Origin: JABDBE01 sp049585795
GTDB taxonomy: Bacteria; Acidobacteriota; Terriglobia; Terriglobales; Acidobacteriaceae
Length of the DNA: 64,000 nucleotides
Assembly: GCA_049585795.1 (NCBI GenBank)
Contig: JBAVAQ010000007.1
Span: 124,001 to 188,000, forward strand
Direction of reading: 5' to 3'
In this document: positions 8,892-18,286 of the stretch, piece after piece
How positions within the stretch are numbered: position 1 is the stretch's first letter
How the letters are laid out: each line of letters begins with the position of its first letter
Made by a program: the position numbers and the translations under genes
The notes under the pieces: generated by a model
Seen by the model: the letters and a program-made list of their open reading frames with translations, nothing else
Database searches by the model: none
Told to the model about the DNA's origin: nothing

Positions 8892-9659
8892 CTACGGCAG
8901 AAACTTCCGCAGGGGGCATTGTTCGCAGCGAGGTTCTGACTTTAGACAATAGTGTTTTCCCACCGCAACGATCAGTCCATGCATGTCGTTGTATATCTGA
9001 GCCAGTGACGAACGTTGCGCGCGGCTCATCGTAGAGGGGGAATGCGGAGTCGGACGAAACCCAGTTCCTGACTGCTGGTTCTCGGATCTCAGTTTGTCCG
9101 GTGCCGTTTTGCCCAAAGCCTCCTCAAACAGCGCGCGCAGATCCTCGTACTTTGTGTTGGCTGAGGCGATCCGGTGGCGCTCAACGATCCGACGGGTATA
9201 GGCATCCACAACAAAGACCGCGTGCTGCCCAGCGTACAGCAAGATGGAGTCTGCGGTTTCAGGGCCAATTCCGTCCAGGGAAAGCAATTCCATTCGCAGT
9301 TGCTGCGTTGGTTGAGCGAACAAGCGATGGAGTGATCCGGAATAACGTTGGTCGAGAAATGCTGCGAAAGTCTTCAGCCGGTCGGCTTTCTGTCGATAAT
9401 ATCCAGCCGGCCGAATCGCTAGCTCGAGTTTCTTCCGGGGTATGGCTCGGATTGCGGTAAGATTCAACATCCGCGCCGCCCGCATACGGCGCAGAGCAAT
9501 CTCAACATTCTTCCACGACGTATTCTGCGTGAGATAAGCGCCAACAATGACTTCGAAGCGGGAGCGCGCTGGCCACCAGTGCTGAGGGCCCCAGGCATCG
9601 TACAGCGTCTCATAATAAGCGCGGATCGATCCCTGCTTCTTTGCCGAAGCTACCGTCAT
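8892..9659 (-). CDS. Endonuclease III-like HhH-GPD protein
   Basis: A 255-residue base-excision-repair-type protein. The helix-hairpin-helix reads LLSLDGIGPETADSILLYA and the catalytic aspartate is in VVDAYTRRI. The lysine used by bifunctional EndoIII glycosylases is replaced by glutamate (GIGPETA), so it may be a monofunctional glycosylase or have another specificity. The C-terminus has C-x6-C-x2-C but leucine where the fourth iron-sulphur cysteine would fall. A ~25-residue polar insertion (around PTPHSPSTMSRAQ) precedes it. The gene stands alone. Substrate cannot be assigned from sequence. Confidence 0.8.
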   Translation of the reverse strand: MTVASAKKQGSIRAYYETLYDAWGPQHWWPARSRFEVIVGAYLTQNTSWKNVEIALRRMRAARMLNLTAIRAIPRKKLELAIRPAGYYRQKADRLKTFAAFLDQRYSGSLHRLFAQPTQQLRMELLSLDGIGPETADSILLYAGQHAVFVVDAYTRRIVERHRIASANTKYEDLRALFEEALGKTAPDKLRSENQQSGTGFRPTPHSPSTMSRAQRSSLAQIYNDMHGLIVAVGKHYCLKSEPRCEQCPLRKFLP

Positions 9660-9992
9660 GGGTTCAACTGTAGAGGACTGTTTCCAAATTAGACAACTTT
9701 AATACCCAGAAGCAGGTCGGTAGGATTCAGCTTCGGCCTTACCGAAGTTCATGCCCGTCGGAACTCCCGGGCAGCGCAAACGGGCATCTGACGGCCATTT
9801 CGCGGGCTGCAAAGGCGTTAGGGCTTTCCCGTCGCGCGGTACACGCACAAAAGTAACTGGTGAAGTAACGCATCTGCTGTGACAATTTGTGTCAACGCGA
9901 TAGGCTGCAATTTATCCCCTAATAAAGCAGCCATCACGCGAGCAAAGCGAAGTCGACGTCATCCCTCTGCCGCTCAGATAGGAGATCGAGGT
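9660..9992. other. Divergent intergenic region upstream of the pil operon
   Basis: No gene is seen in these 333 bases. It should hold the leftward promoter of the HhH-GPD gene and the rightward promoter of pilB. Two small symmetries are visible: a 6-bp stem CTTCGG/CCGAAG (9731-9747) and TGACA-N5-TGTCA (9880-9894) about 100 bases before pilB. Either could be chance. I saw no convincing sigma54 -24/-12 element. GGAG at about 9981 is the pilB ribosome site. Confidence 0.35.
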
Positions 9993-11708
9993 ATGTCTCA
10001 ACGGCTGGGTGACCTTCTTGTCAAAGAGAAGGTCATAACCCCAGAGCAGTTGGAACAGGCAACAAAGGCTCAGAAAGAAACCAACGTTCGCCTGGGCGCG
10101 GCCCTGGTGAAGTTGGGTTTTCTGACTGATGAAGACGTCACAAACTTTCTCTCCCGGCAGTACGGCGTTCCAGCCATCAACCTTTCTTATTTCGAAATTG
10201 ACCCTGCGGTGGTCAAACTGATTCCGTTTGAAACCGCAAAACGCTATCAAATCCTGCCCTTAAGCCGGGTGGGCGCTTCCTTGACGATCGCCATGGTGGA
10301 CCCTACGAACGTGTTCGCCATGGACGATATCAAGTTCATGACTGGCTTCAATATCGAGCCGGTGGTTGCCTCGGAGAGCTCGATTCTCGAAGGCATCGAC
10401 AAGGCCTACGGTGCCACCAAGGAAGAGGACCTTGAGCAAGTGATGCTGTCGATGTCGGAGATGGATGAATCCGACGTCGAGCTGCAAGCGGACCAGGCGG
10501 AGCTCGGACTGGCAGACCTCGAGAAGGCAGCCGATGAAGCTCCTATCGTAAAGCTCGTCAACTTAGTGTTGACCGACGCCGTGAAACGGGGAGCGAGCGA
10601 CATCCACATGGAGCCGTACGAAAAAGAATTTCGCGTGCGCTTCCGTATTGATGGCGTGCTGCAAAGCATCATGACGCCGCCGCTGAAGTTGAAGGACGCC
10701 ATTATTTCGCGCGTGAAGATTATGTCGAAGCTGGATATCAGCGAGAAACGGCTACCGCAAGATGGCCGCATCATGCTGAAGATGAATATCGGCGGGCGCA
10801 AAAAACAACTCGATTTCCGCGTCAGCACTCTACCCACACTGTGGGGAGAGAAAATCGTGCTCCGCTTGCTCGACAAAGAAAATCTCCGCCTGGATATGAC
10901 CAAGCTGGGTTTCGAGCCCGAGTCGCTGGTCAAGTTTGAAAAAGCCATTCTGAAGCCATACGGCATGGTTCTGGTCACCGGACCAACCGGGTCGGGCAAA
11001 ACCAACACGCTCTACTCTTCGATTTCTCAATTGAACAAACCGGATACCAACATCATGACCGCCGAAGATCCGGTCGAATTCCAATTGGCGGGCGTGAATC
11101 AGGTTCAGATGAAAGAGCAGATCGGTCTGAACTTCGCCACCGCCCTGCGTGCTTTCTTGCGGCAAGACCCGAACATTATTCTGGTCGGCGAAATTCGAGA
11201 CTTTGAAACGGCCGAAATCGCCATCAAAGCTGCTCTCACCGGACACTTGGTTCTTTCTACGCTGCACACCAACGGCGCACCGGAAACCATTACCCGGCTC
11301 ATGAATATGGGCATTGAACCTTTTCTGGTGGCGACCTCAGTCCATTTGATTTGTGCTCAACGTCTGGTACGCCGCATTTGCAAGGAATGCACAGAGGTCG
11401 TCGATGTTCCTCATCAAACCCTGATCGAAGAAGGGTACAGTCCGGAAGAATCCAAGACGGTAAAGATCCAAAAGGGCAAAGGTTGCGGTGTCTGCAACAA
11501 CACCGGCTACAAAGGCCGCTGCGGTTTGTATGAAGTCATGGAAGTGGATGACGAAATCAAGGAACTGGTTCTGGTGGGTGCTTCGGCTGTTGAACTGAAA
11601 AAGAAAGCAATCGAGCGCGGAATGATTACCCTGCGCCGCAGCGGGCTGATCAAGGTTGCGGCAGGTATGACCACGCTCGAGGAAGTGGCTCGCGAGACTA
11701 TTCACTAA
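9993..11708 (+). CDS. pilB: Type IV pilus assembly ATPase PilB
   Basis: A 571-residue hexameric secretion ATPase that powers pilin polymerisation. An N-terminal MshEN-type domain (about 1-150, a c-di-GMP-binding fold in relatives) is followed by the GspE/PilB motor. Walker A GPTGSGKT is at 330-337, an aspartate box AEDPVEFQ follows, then the Walker B region LVGEIRDFETAEIA and a histidine box LSTLHTNGAPETI. A tetracysteine zinc site (C463, C466, C498, C501) marks PilB rather than PilT. The ATG at 9993 follows GGAGATCGAG; a longer frame to 9879 lacks domain support. It is the first gene of pilB-pilT-pilC-pilS-pilR. Confidence 0.95.
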   Translation: MSQRLGDLLVKEKVITPEQLEQATKAQKETNVRLGAALVKLGFLTDEDVTNFLSRQYGVPAINLSYFEIDPAVVKLIPFETAKRYQILPLSRVGASLTIAMVDPTNVFAMDDIKFMTGFNIEPVVASESSILEGIDKAYGATKEEDLEQVMLSMSEMDESDVELQADQAELGLADLEKAADEAPIVKLVNLVLTDAVKRGASDIHMEPYEKEFRVRFRIDGVLQSIMTPPLKLKDAIISRVKIMSKLDISEKRLPQDGRIMLKMNIGGRKKQLDFRVSTLPTLWGEKIVLRLLDKENLRLDMTKLGFEPESLVKFEKAILKPYGMVLVTGPTGSGKTNTLYSSISQLNKPDTNIMTAEDPVEFQLAGVNQVQMKEQIGLNFATALRAFLRQDPNIILVGEIRDFETAEIAIKAALTGHLVLSTLHTNGAPETITRLMNMGIEPFLVATSVHLICAQRLVRRICKECTEVVDVPHQTLIEEGYSPEESKTVKIQKGKGCGVCNNTGYKGRCGLYEVMEVDDEIKELVLVGASAVELKKKAIERGMITLRRSGLIKVAAGMTTLEEVARETIH

Positions 11709-11740
11709 AGTTTGCAACGAGGAAGAAAGGGACTAAAAAG

Positions 11741-12871
11741 ATGTCGCTTGCATTAAGTGATCTGCTGAAAAGAATGTTGGAGATGTCGGGAAGCGATCTT
11801 CACCTTACGACGAACTCGCCACCGCAGATCCGCGTACACGGGCACCTGGTGCCGCTGGACCTGCCACAGATGACGCCAGCTGAGACGAAGCAGCTCGCCT
11901 ACAGTGTCATGACCGATTCGCAGAAGCATCGCTTCGAAGAGAATCTGGAACTGGACTTCTCTTTTGGATTGAAAGGTCTGGCACGCTTCCGGGCCAACGT
12001 ATTCAACCAGCGGGGCGCAACGTCGGCCGTCTTCCGTCTGATTCCCTTTGAGATTAAGTCCTTCAACCAACTGGGACTTCCTGCCGTGGTGAGCAAAATG
12101 TGCGACAAGCCTCGCGGTTTGGTTCTGGTCACGGGACCGACGGGATCGGGCAAATCGACTACGCTCGCCGCCATGATCGACAAGATCAACACCGAACGGC
12201 ACGACCACATCCTCACCATCGAGGATCCGATCGAATTTGTGCACATGAATAAGAATTGCGTGGTCAATCAGCGCGAATTGCACGCCGATACGAAGAGCTT
12301 TACCGACGCGCTTCGAGCTGCACTCCGTGAAGATCCCGATGTGGTGCTGATCGGCGAAATGCGCGACTTGGAAACCATCGAGTCGGCGCTGCGTATCGCG
12401 GAAACCGGCCACCTCACGTTTGGCACGTTGCACACCAACTCGGCATCCTCCACCATCAACCGAATTATCGATGTCTTCCCGGCACACCAGCAGCCCCAGA
12501 TTCGGGCGCAGTTGTCGCTGGTGCTCGAAGGCATCATGTGCCAAAGCTTGCTACCCAGCGCCGACGGCAAGGGCCGGGCCATGGGCATGGAGATCCTGGT
12601 GCCGAACGCCGCGGTTCGCAACCTGATTCGCGAAGACAAGATCCATCAGATTTATTCGTCCATGCAGTCGGGCCAGGACAAGTTTGGTATGCAGACGTTC
12701 AATCAGGCAATGGCCACGCTTTACTTCCAGAAGCAGATCACTCTGGAAGTCGCCATGGCTCGATCCAGCAACGTGGACGAGCTGCAGGAAATGATCAACC
12801 GGGGCGCGGGGCTTTTGAACCGCAACCAGTCCGCGACGGCGGTCAAGGGCGCAGCTATTGGAAAACGCTAA
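11741..12871 (+). CDS. pilT: Type IV pilus retraction ATPase PilT
   Basis: A 376-residue motor that depolymerises pili and drives twitching. The N-terminal PAS-like domain shows MSGSDLHLTT. Walker A GPTGSGKSTT is at about residue 131, the Asp box reads TIEDPIEFVH, and Walker B LIGEMRDLETIE is followed by the His box GTLHTNSAS. The C-terminal AVRNLIRED motif corresponds to the AIRNLIRE signature of PilT. It lacks the tetracysteine of PilB. It lies 32 bases after pilB behind a GAGGAAGAAAGG ribosome site. Its C-terminal tail after the motif is of normal length. Confidence 0.95.
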   Translation: MSLALSDLLKRMLEMSGSDLHLTTNSPPQIRVHGHLVPLDLPQMTPAETKQLAYSVMTDSQKHRFEENLELDFSFGLKGLARFRANVFNQRGATSAVFRLIPFEIKSFNQLGLPAVVSKMCDKPRGLVLVTGPTGSGKSTTLAAMIDKINTERHDHILTIEDPIEFVHMNKNCVVNQRELHADTKSFTDALRAALREDPDVVLIGEMRDLETIESALRIAETGHLTFGTLHTNSASSTINRIIDVFPAHQQPQIRAQLSLVLEGIMCQSLLPSADGKGRAMGMEILVPNAAVRNLIREDKIHQIYSSMQSGQDKFGMQTFNQAMATLYFQKQITLEVAMARSSNVDELQEMINRGAGLLNRNQSATAVKGAAIGKR

Positions 12872-12992
12872 GCGATTGCGGAACGAGGAAGGTTAGTGCC
12901 AGTTCGAGTGGGCAGTTTTTGCCAGTAACCAATCCGGAGCGCAAACGAACCAGCGCTACGGAGGGAACAAAGGAAGCAAGGAGAAGTCCACC

Positions 12993-14201
12993 ATGCCAGT
13001 TTTCACATTTTCTGGGAAGAGCGAAAACGGAGAGAAAGTCAGCGGCGAGAGGGTTGCGCCGAATAAACAGGCGTTGGCTGCTCAGTTGCGCAAAGAGCGT
13101 ATTAACGCCGGCGCAATCCGCGAAAAAGGCAAAGAGTTTGCCATGCCTACGTTCGGCTCGGGCAAGGTCAAGACCAAGGAGATCGCGATTTTCTTCCGTC
13201 AGTTCTCGGTCATGATCGATGCTGGCTTGCCCTTGGTGCAGTGCCTGGAGATTTTGGCCGCGAACCAGGAGAACCAGGCATTCCAAAAGACTCTCACGGG
13301 CGTGCGAACCACGGTGGAAGGTGGCTCGACCCTGGCGAACGCCATGCGGCAATACCCCAAGATCTTCGATGATCTGTCCACCAACATGATCGAAGCCGGA
13401 GAGACTGGCGGTATTCTCGACATCATTCTGCAACGCCTGGCGCAGTACGTCGAAAAAGCCGTCAAATTGAAGGGAGCGGTGAAATCGGCTCTGATTTATC
13501 CCGTCTCCGTCATTGGGATGGCAGTCCTGATCGTGGCCGCGCTGCTTAAGTGGGTGGTTCCCATCTTTGCCAACCTGTTCGCAGGATTGGGCGTGGCTCT
13601 GCCGTTGCCGACCCGCATAGTGGTGGGTCTGAGCGCATTCGTAGGTCAGTTCTGGTGGTTCTTCATCGTCGGTGTTGCGGCCATGGTTTTTGGCGTCAAG
13701 CAGATTCGTAAGAATCCCAAAGGCCGCTACTACATGGACTTCGCAATGCTAAAGATGCCGATCATGGGCATGCTGCTGCGCAAGATCGCGGTGGCTCGCT
13801 TCACTCGAACTCTGGGTACGCTGATCACCTCTGGCGTGCCTATTCTTGAGGGCCTGAGCATCACGGCCAGAACCTCGGGAAACGCGGTGTTGGAAGAGGC
13901 CTTGATGAAGGTGCGGAAGGCGATCGAAGAAGGCCGTACGATCGTCGATCCACTGCGCGAATCCGGAGTCTTTCCCAACATGGTGACGCAGATGATCGGC
14001 GTCGGCGAAGCTACCGGCGCTATGGATGCCATGCTGCAAAAGGTCGCCGATTTCTACGAAGATGAAGTCGATTCCGCGACTAAGGACATGCTGGCTCTGT
14101 TGGAACCAGTCCTGATCGCGTTCCTGGGTGTTGCAGTCGGCGGCATCGTTATTTCGCTGTATATGCCGCTGTTCTCGCTGATCGCCAAGATGGCGGGCTG
14201 A
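12993..14201 (+). CDS. pilC: Type IV pilus inner-membrane platform protein PilC
   Basis: A 402-residue GspF/PilC-family protein with two repeats of the T2SSF domain (about 65-190 and 270-395). Each has a hydrophobic helix pair, with strong membrane segments near 170-195, 215-240 and 375-398. The N-terminal start MPVFTFSGKSENGEKVSGE and the IFFRQFSVMIDAGLPLVQ motif are typical. It anchors the PilB/PilT motors at the inner membrane. It follows pilT by 121 bases, which contain no gene. Confidence 0.94.
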   Translation: MPVFTFSGKSENGEKVSGERVAPNKQALAAQLRKERINAGAIREKGKEFAMPTFGSGKVKTKEIAIFFRQFSVMIDAGLPLVQCLEILAANQENQAFQKTLTGVRTTVEGGSTLANAMRQYPKIFDDLSTNMIEAGETGGILDIILQRLAQYVEKAVKLKGAVKSALIYPVSVIGMAVLIVAALLKWVVPIFANLFAGLGVALPLPTRIVVGLSAFVGQFWWFFIVGVAAMVFGVKQIRKNPKGRYYMDFAMLKMPIMGMLLRKIAVARFTRTLGTLITSGVPILEGLSITARTSGNAVLEEALMKVRKAIEEGRTIVDPLRESGVFPNMVTQMIGVGEATGAMDAMLQKVADFYEDEVDSATKDMLALLEPVLIAFLGVAVGGIVISLYMPLFSLIAKMAG

Positions 14202-14343
14202 GTACGAAAAGTGCTGGCGAAGTACCAGGATGGAGAACGACAGCCAGTGGGCTTCGTTTAGCGCAAGCTCTTCTCCAAGGGGTTCGAATGCGAGTGTACC
14301 CGCAACCATCCCCCGAGAGAGGGCACGGAAGTTGGGATCAGGC

Positions 14344-16056
14344 ATGCAATCCATGTTCGATGAGCGGCTGTGGCTGGCCTGGCTGGTCAAGGTTCGCATC
14401 CTTATCCTCACCCTTCTGTTGGGAATCGAGCTGGCCATTTCACGGCTCACTCCCACTGCCTTGCCGCTACGGCTATTTGTCGATGTCATCCTGCTCTGGT
14501 ATGCGATCTCGATCTTCTACGTTTTGCTGCTGTCGTTTTGGCAGGACTACCGCATCCAGTCGGTGCTGCAGGTGCTTACCGATCTGGCTCTGGTCAGCCT
14601 GGTTGTCTACGCCACCGGGGGCGTAGACAGTTCACTGAATTTTCTTTATCCCCTGGTCATCATTGTGGCCTGCATTCTCCTGCCCCGGGTGTGGGCATAT
14701 CTTACGGCTGCGCTGGCGTTCATTCTGTATGGAACGGTTCTGGAGCTGACCTACTTCGCAATTATTCCCTCGTACTCGACCACCCACCCGGAAATGAAGG
14801 CCTTGCAAGCCATTATTTTCGTCAACCTGTTTGGCTACCTGGCTGTTTCTTATCTCGCTGGGCTGCTGGCCAACAAGTTGCGGCAGGTGGACGTAAAACT
14901 GAAGCACACCAGCGGAGCGCTGGAAAACCTGCAGGCGCTGCACGAAAACATCATTCAGTCGATTACCGGAGGGCTGATCACCACTGGGCTCGACGGGCAT
15001 ATCAGGTTGGTCAACAGAGCGGCGCAGAAACTACTGGATCGTTCCGAGACAGACCTGTTGGGTCAGCCGGTCAATCAACTTTTTCTGGACCCGCTGCCGC
15101 ACGTTGATTCGGAACCGGCTCACGGCGAAGTCCGATGGCTTGCGCCCAATGGCTACCGCAAAACCTTCCGCGTGCTGGTTTCCGTGCTGGCCGTGCCGGA
15201 AGCGGGCACGCTGGGTTTCGTCTATACCTTCGACGATCTCACCCAAATCCGGCGTCTCGAGCGGGAGGTCCGGATGCAGGACCGTCTGGCTGCGGTAGGG
15301 CGGCTGGCCGCGGCCATCGCACATGAGATCCGCAACCCTCTGACCTCGATCGCCGGGTCGGTCAGCATGCTCTCGGAAATCCCGGCTTTGAGCGATGAGC
15401 ATCGACAACTGCTGCAAATCGTGACCCGGGAGTCGGAACGGCTCAATACCATTATCACCGATTTTCTCGCCTACTCGCGCGGCCGCCAGTACCGATTCGC
15501 GAAAGTGAACTTGCTGCCGCTTGTGGAAGACACGCTTACTCTGCTGGAACATCGTCTGACGGCGCAAAACGCCAACATTTGCGTGCAGCGGAAATACGCC
15601 GTGAAAGAAGCATGGACTTCGGCGGATGGCGACAAGCTCAAGCAGGTGTTCTGGAATTTCTGCGAGAACGCCGTGCGCGCCATGAAAACTGGCGGCACGC
15701 TTACAGTCTCGCTGGAATGCAGCGGCGATGACTGGCAAATCAACTTCGCCGACACCGGTCCGGGAATGAGCCAGCAGGTCATTGAGAAAATATTCGAGCC
15801 CTTCCAGTCGCAATTCGAAGGCGGCACTGGTCTCGGTCTGGCGATTGTCTACCAGATCGTGCAAGCGCATGAAGGCAAGGTTTGGGCGCGCTCCAAGCTG
15901 GGGCAAGGCAGCGTGTTTGTGCTGCGCCTCCATCGTTACGCGGCGGGAGAAATTCTGATTGCCCCGCAAACGGTAGTGGTGCAGGAATCGCACTCGGCAT
16001 TGCGGGACGACACCAGCACCGTCGCGGCCGCGGTGGCGGGAGGAGCGCATGGGTAA
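14344..16056 (+). CDS. pilS: PilS-type membrane sensor histidine kinase
   Basis: A 570-residue kinase with about six N-terminal membrane helices (first ~190 residues), a PAS domain, HisKA and HATPase_c. The phosphoacceptor is H327 in AAAIAHEIRNPLTSI, and the ATP lid reads DTGPGMSQQVIEKIFEPF then GGTGLGLAIV. Hydrophobic helices begin just after the ATG at 14344; an upstream in-frame ATG at 14230 would add 38 polar residues and is less likely. It overlaps pilR by 8 bases, so the pair is translationally coupled. In PilSR systems the kinase senses pilin in the membrane and controls pilA through sigma54. No pilA lies in this window. Confidence 0.9.
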   Translation: MQSMFDERLWLAWLVKVRILILTLLLGIELAISRLTPTALPLRLFVDVILLWYAISIFYVLLLSFWQDYRIQSVLQVLTDLALVSLVVYATGGVDSSLNFLYPLVIIVACILLPRVWAYLTAALAFILYGTVLELTYFAIIPSYSTTHPEMKALQAIIFVNLFGYLAVSYLAGLLANKLRQVDVKLKHTSGALENLQALHENIIQSITGGLITTGLDGHIRLVNRAAQKLLDRSETDLLGQPVNQLFLDPLPHVDSEPAHGEVRWLAPNGYRKTFRVLVSVLAVPEAGTLGFVYTFDDLTQIRRLEREVRMQDRLAAVGRLAAAIAHEIRNPLTSIAGSVSMLSEIPALSDEHRQLLQIVTRESERLNTIITDFLAYSRGRQYRFAKVNLLPLVEDTLTLLEHRLTAQNANICVQRKYAVKEAWTSADGDKLKQVFWNFCENAVRAMKTGGTLTVSLECSGDDWQINFADTGPGMSQQVIEKIFEPFQSQFEGGTGLGLAIVYQIVQAHEGKVWARSKLGQGSVFVLRLHRYAAGEILIAPQTVVVQESHSALRDDTSTVAAAVAGGAHG

Positions 16057-17434
16057 CATTCTGATTTGCGATGACGAGCGCTCCATCTGCGAGATGCTGG
16101 ACATTGCCTTGCGCCGCGAAGGTCACAAGGTTGAGACGGCAAACTCAGGCGAGGCCGCGAAGCGCAAACTCGACGGCGCCTTGTACGACGTCATCGTCAC
16201 CGATATCAAGATGCCCAACATCGATGGCATCGAAGTGCTGCGCCACGCCCACCAGATTTCTCCCGACTCCGCGGTGATTCTAATGACGGCGGTGGATGAT
16301 TACGAAGCTGCCGTGCAAGCCGTCAAAGCCGGCGGCGCCACGGATTACATCCGCAAATCGCCGGGGCTGGTCGATGAGATCAAGCTGGCTATCAATCGCG
16401 CGCTGGAGAAAATATCGCTGAGTCGGCAGAATTTCGCTTTCAAACGCGATGCCGCCACGCGCAACTCTTTGGACAACATCGTCGGCGTGAGTCCCGCGAT
16501 GGAAAAACTGAAGCAGACCATTCGCACCGTCGCTTCGACCCAAAGCACGGTGCTGATCTACGGCGAGAGCGGAACCGGCAAAGAACTTGTGGCCCGCGCT
16601 CTGCACGTGTGTTCGCCACGCGCCGCCGAGCCATTCGTTTCCATCAACTGCGGAGCTTTTCCCGAGACGCTGCTCGAAAGCGAACTGTTTGGCTATGTCA
16701 AAGGCGCATTTACCGGCGCCAGCCAGAACAAACGCGGGCTCTTCGAAGTGGCGGATCGCGGAACTATTTTTCTCGACGAAATCAGCGAGATGAGCCTGAC
16801 CATGCAGGTCAAACTCCTGCGCGTTTTGCAGGAGCGCTCAGTGCGTCCGGTGGGAGGGACGAACGAAATTCCCATTGACGTTCGCGTGATCGCCGCGACC
16901 AACCGCGACCTCGACAAACAGGTGGCCGAAAACACCTTTCGCGAGGATCTCTATTACCGGCTGAGCGTCATTCCGGTTTCTGTTCCACCGCTGCGCCAAC
17001 GCCGCGAAGACATTCCGCTTCTGGTCAACCACTTCCTCAAGAAGTACGCCCCGGGGGCAGGGAAGAGCATTCAGCGGGTGCATGCCCAGTCTCTGGAAGC
17101 GCTGGGAGGCTACGAATGGCCAGGCAATGTGCGCCAACTCGAGAATACGATTGAGCGCGCTGTCGCGCTCGAAACTGGGGAGGAACTGCGGGTCGATCTA
17201 CCCGCGGAAAAAGCCAAAGCTCGAGCTGCGGCCGCGGGCGCAGGCTTGCCCGGAGCCGGGAGCACGACCGCTCTGCCCGATGGCATGGACATGGAGAAGT
17301 ACGTGGCCGACATCGAGAAGTCGCTGCTGCTCACCGCACTGACCCAATCGAACGGGGTTCAGACGCGCGCCGCGGATCTGCTGAAGATTTCGTATCGGTC
17401 GTTCCGGCATCTGATGAAGAAGTACGAACTCTAG
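16049..17434 (+). CDS. pilR: PilR-type sigma54-dependent response regulator
   Basis: A 461-residue regulator: receiver (VIVTDIKMPNIDG, phosphoacceptor near residue 51), AAA+ domain with Walker A GESGTGKE, an intact GAFTGA loop at residues 219-224, and a Fis-type C-terminal helix-turn-helix (AADLLKISYRSFRHLMKKY). The intact loop contrasts with the NtrX-like protein in this window and implies real sigma54 activation. An Ala/Pro-rich linker of about 30 residues precedes the HTH. It is the last gene of the pil operon; an inverted repeat follows at once. Confidence 0.92.
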   Translation: MGNILICDDERSICEMLDIALRREGHKVETANSGEAAKRKLDGALYDVIVTDIKMPNIDGIEVLRHAHQISPDSAVILMTAVDDYEAAVQAVKAGGATDYIRKSPGLVDEIKLAINRALEKISLSRQNFAFKRDAATRNSLDNIVGVSPAMEKLKQTIRTVASTQSTVLIYGESGTGKELVARALHVCSPRAAEPFVSINCGAFPETLLESELFGYVKGAFTGASQNKRGLFEVADRGTIFLDEISEMSLTMQVKLLRVLQERSVRPVGGTNEIPIDVRVIAATNRDLDKQVAENTFREDLYYRLSVIPVSVPPLRQRREDIPLLVNHFLKKYAPGAGKSIQRVHAQSLEALGGYEWPGNVRQLENTIERAVALETGEELRVDLPAEKAKARAAAAGAGLPGAGSTTALPDGMDMEKYVADIEKSLLLTALTQSNGVQTRAADLLKISYRSFRHLMKKYEL

Positions 17435-17527
17435 TCGTTGGTCATGGGTCGTTGGTCCTTGGCCGAATCACCGCCCTTTTACGTGAGTGGCCGACGACTG
17501 GCGACCGACGACTGGCGACCAACGACT
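17433..17527. repeat. Inverted repeat at the pilR / TPR convergent junction
   Basis: AGTCGTTGGTC (17433-17443) is the exact reverse complement of GACCAACGACT (17517-17527). Further degenerate copies (GGTCGTTGGTC, GCGACCGACGACTGG) lie inside. The outer copies overlap both stop codons, so each convergent transcript would end in a long stem that could act as a bidirectional terminator. The same GACCAACGAC unit recurs near 27297, 36303-36341 and 55910. Confidence 0.65.
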
Positions 17528-17882
17528 AACGACTGCCTTTCTTCAACTGCTGCTTCCATCCCAACACCCTCGCCTTGGCACCCTCGGCTTCCGCTTCCGG
17601 AATCATGCCCTTCTTCTGATAGAGCACCGACAAACTGGTATAAGCCAGCACGTCGTCGGGATCAATTTCCGCGATCCGTTTTGCGATCACAATGGCTTCA
17701 TCGAGGCGTCCGAGATCCTGCAAGGATCGAGCCATGCCATGCATGGCTTCCGTGAAGGTGGGATCGGCTTCCAAAGACTTCCGATATTCCTCCACCGCTC
17801 GCTCCTGCGCTCCCTCGGAAACCAGGTCCAGAGCGGCGTAGTAGTGTTCTTCGGCCTTCTGGCGGGCTTTAGGGTCACTCAT
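17526..17882 (-). CDS. Small TPR-repeat protein
   Basis: A 118-residue protein beginning MSDPKARQKAEEHYYAAL. It shows about two and a half tetratricopeptide repeats (YYAALDLVSEGAQERAVEEY; MHGMARSLQDLGRLDEAIVI; AYTSLSVLYQKKGMIPEAE). TPR proteins mediate protein contacts. There is no signal peptide or membrane helix. The open frame extends upstream to 18098, but the ATG at 17882 gives the natural start; the extension lacks domain features. It is convergent with pilR, and no functional tie to pili can be shown. Confidence 0.75.
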   Translation of the reverse strand: MSDPKARQKAEEHYYAALDLVSEGAQERAVEEYRKSLEADPTFTEAMHGMARSLQDLGRLDEAIVIAKRIAEIDPDDVLAYTSLSVLYQKKGMIPEAEAEGAKARVLGWKQQLKKGSR

Positions 17883-18050
17883 AGAACAGAAATCCTCAAG
17901 CAGAAAGTGGATTTTAGCATGCAGCGGCGCAGGCCCGGCGTCATGAGATTCGCTTGCACCATTGACCGATTGTTGACGATTGTCGCCGCATGGCTGTTGT
18001 GGCGCGGCGTCGCCCGGAACGGCTCGGGAGCGATCAGTTAAGATACTGTT

Positions 18051-18284
18051 ATGCGCCACATGATCCGCTTTCTGTGGAACGCGACTCGCGGCCACCATCT
18101 CGCGCCGTGGCGCAGTCCGTATCTGCTATGGCGAATCGAAACCTATTGCGGCGTCAAAATGCAACAGATCGGACTGCTGGAATTCTGGGAATTCACCTGG
18201 AGAGAACGAAAGAATCTGTGGCGCTTTCTGAAATGGACCGCGGAAATGGATCGTTATGTCCACCCCGGGCCCAAGAGTTCTTGA
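18051..18284 (+). CDS. Small basic, Trp-rich hypothetical protein
   Basis: A 77-codon frame starting MRHMIRFLWNATRGHHLAPW and containing SPYLLWRIETYCGVKM. It is rich in Trp, Arg and aromatic residues. The start could be either of two close ATGs (18051 or 18060). It ends 2 bases before the convergent stop of the SAM-adenosyltransferase gene, a tight fit that supports reality. I do not recognise a domain. No signal peptide is obvious. It could be a conserved lineage-specific small protein. Confidence 0.55.
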   Translation: MRHMIRFLWNATRGHHLAPWRSPYLLWRIETYCGVKMQQIGLLEFWEFTWRERKNLWRFLKWTAEMDRYVHPGPKSS

Positions 18285-18286
18285 GC

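Noticed and set aside
9880..9894. TGACA-N5-TGTCA palindrome upstream of pilB as a regulator site
   Set aside because: Ten paired bases are easily met by chance, and no second copy was seen.
12872..12992. tRNA or small RNA between pilT and pilC
   Set aside because: A GTTCGAGTG stretch recalls a T-loop but no cloverleaf can be built.
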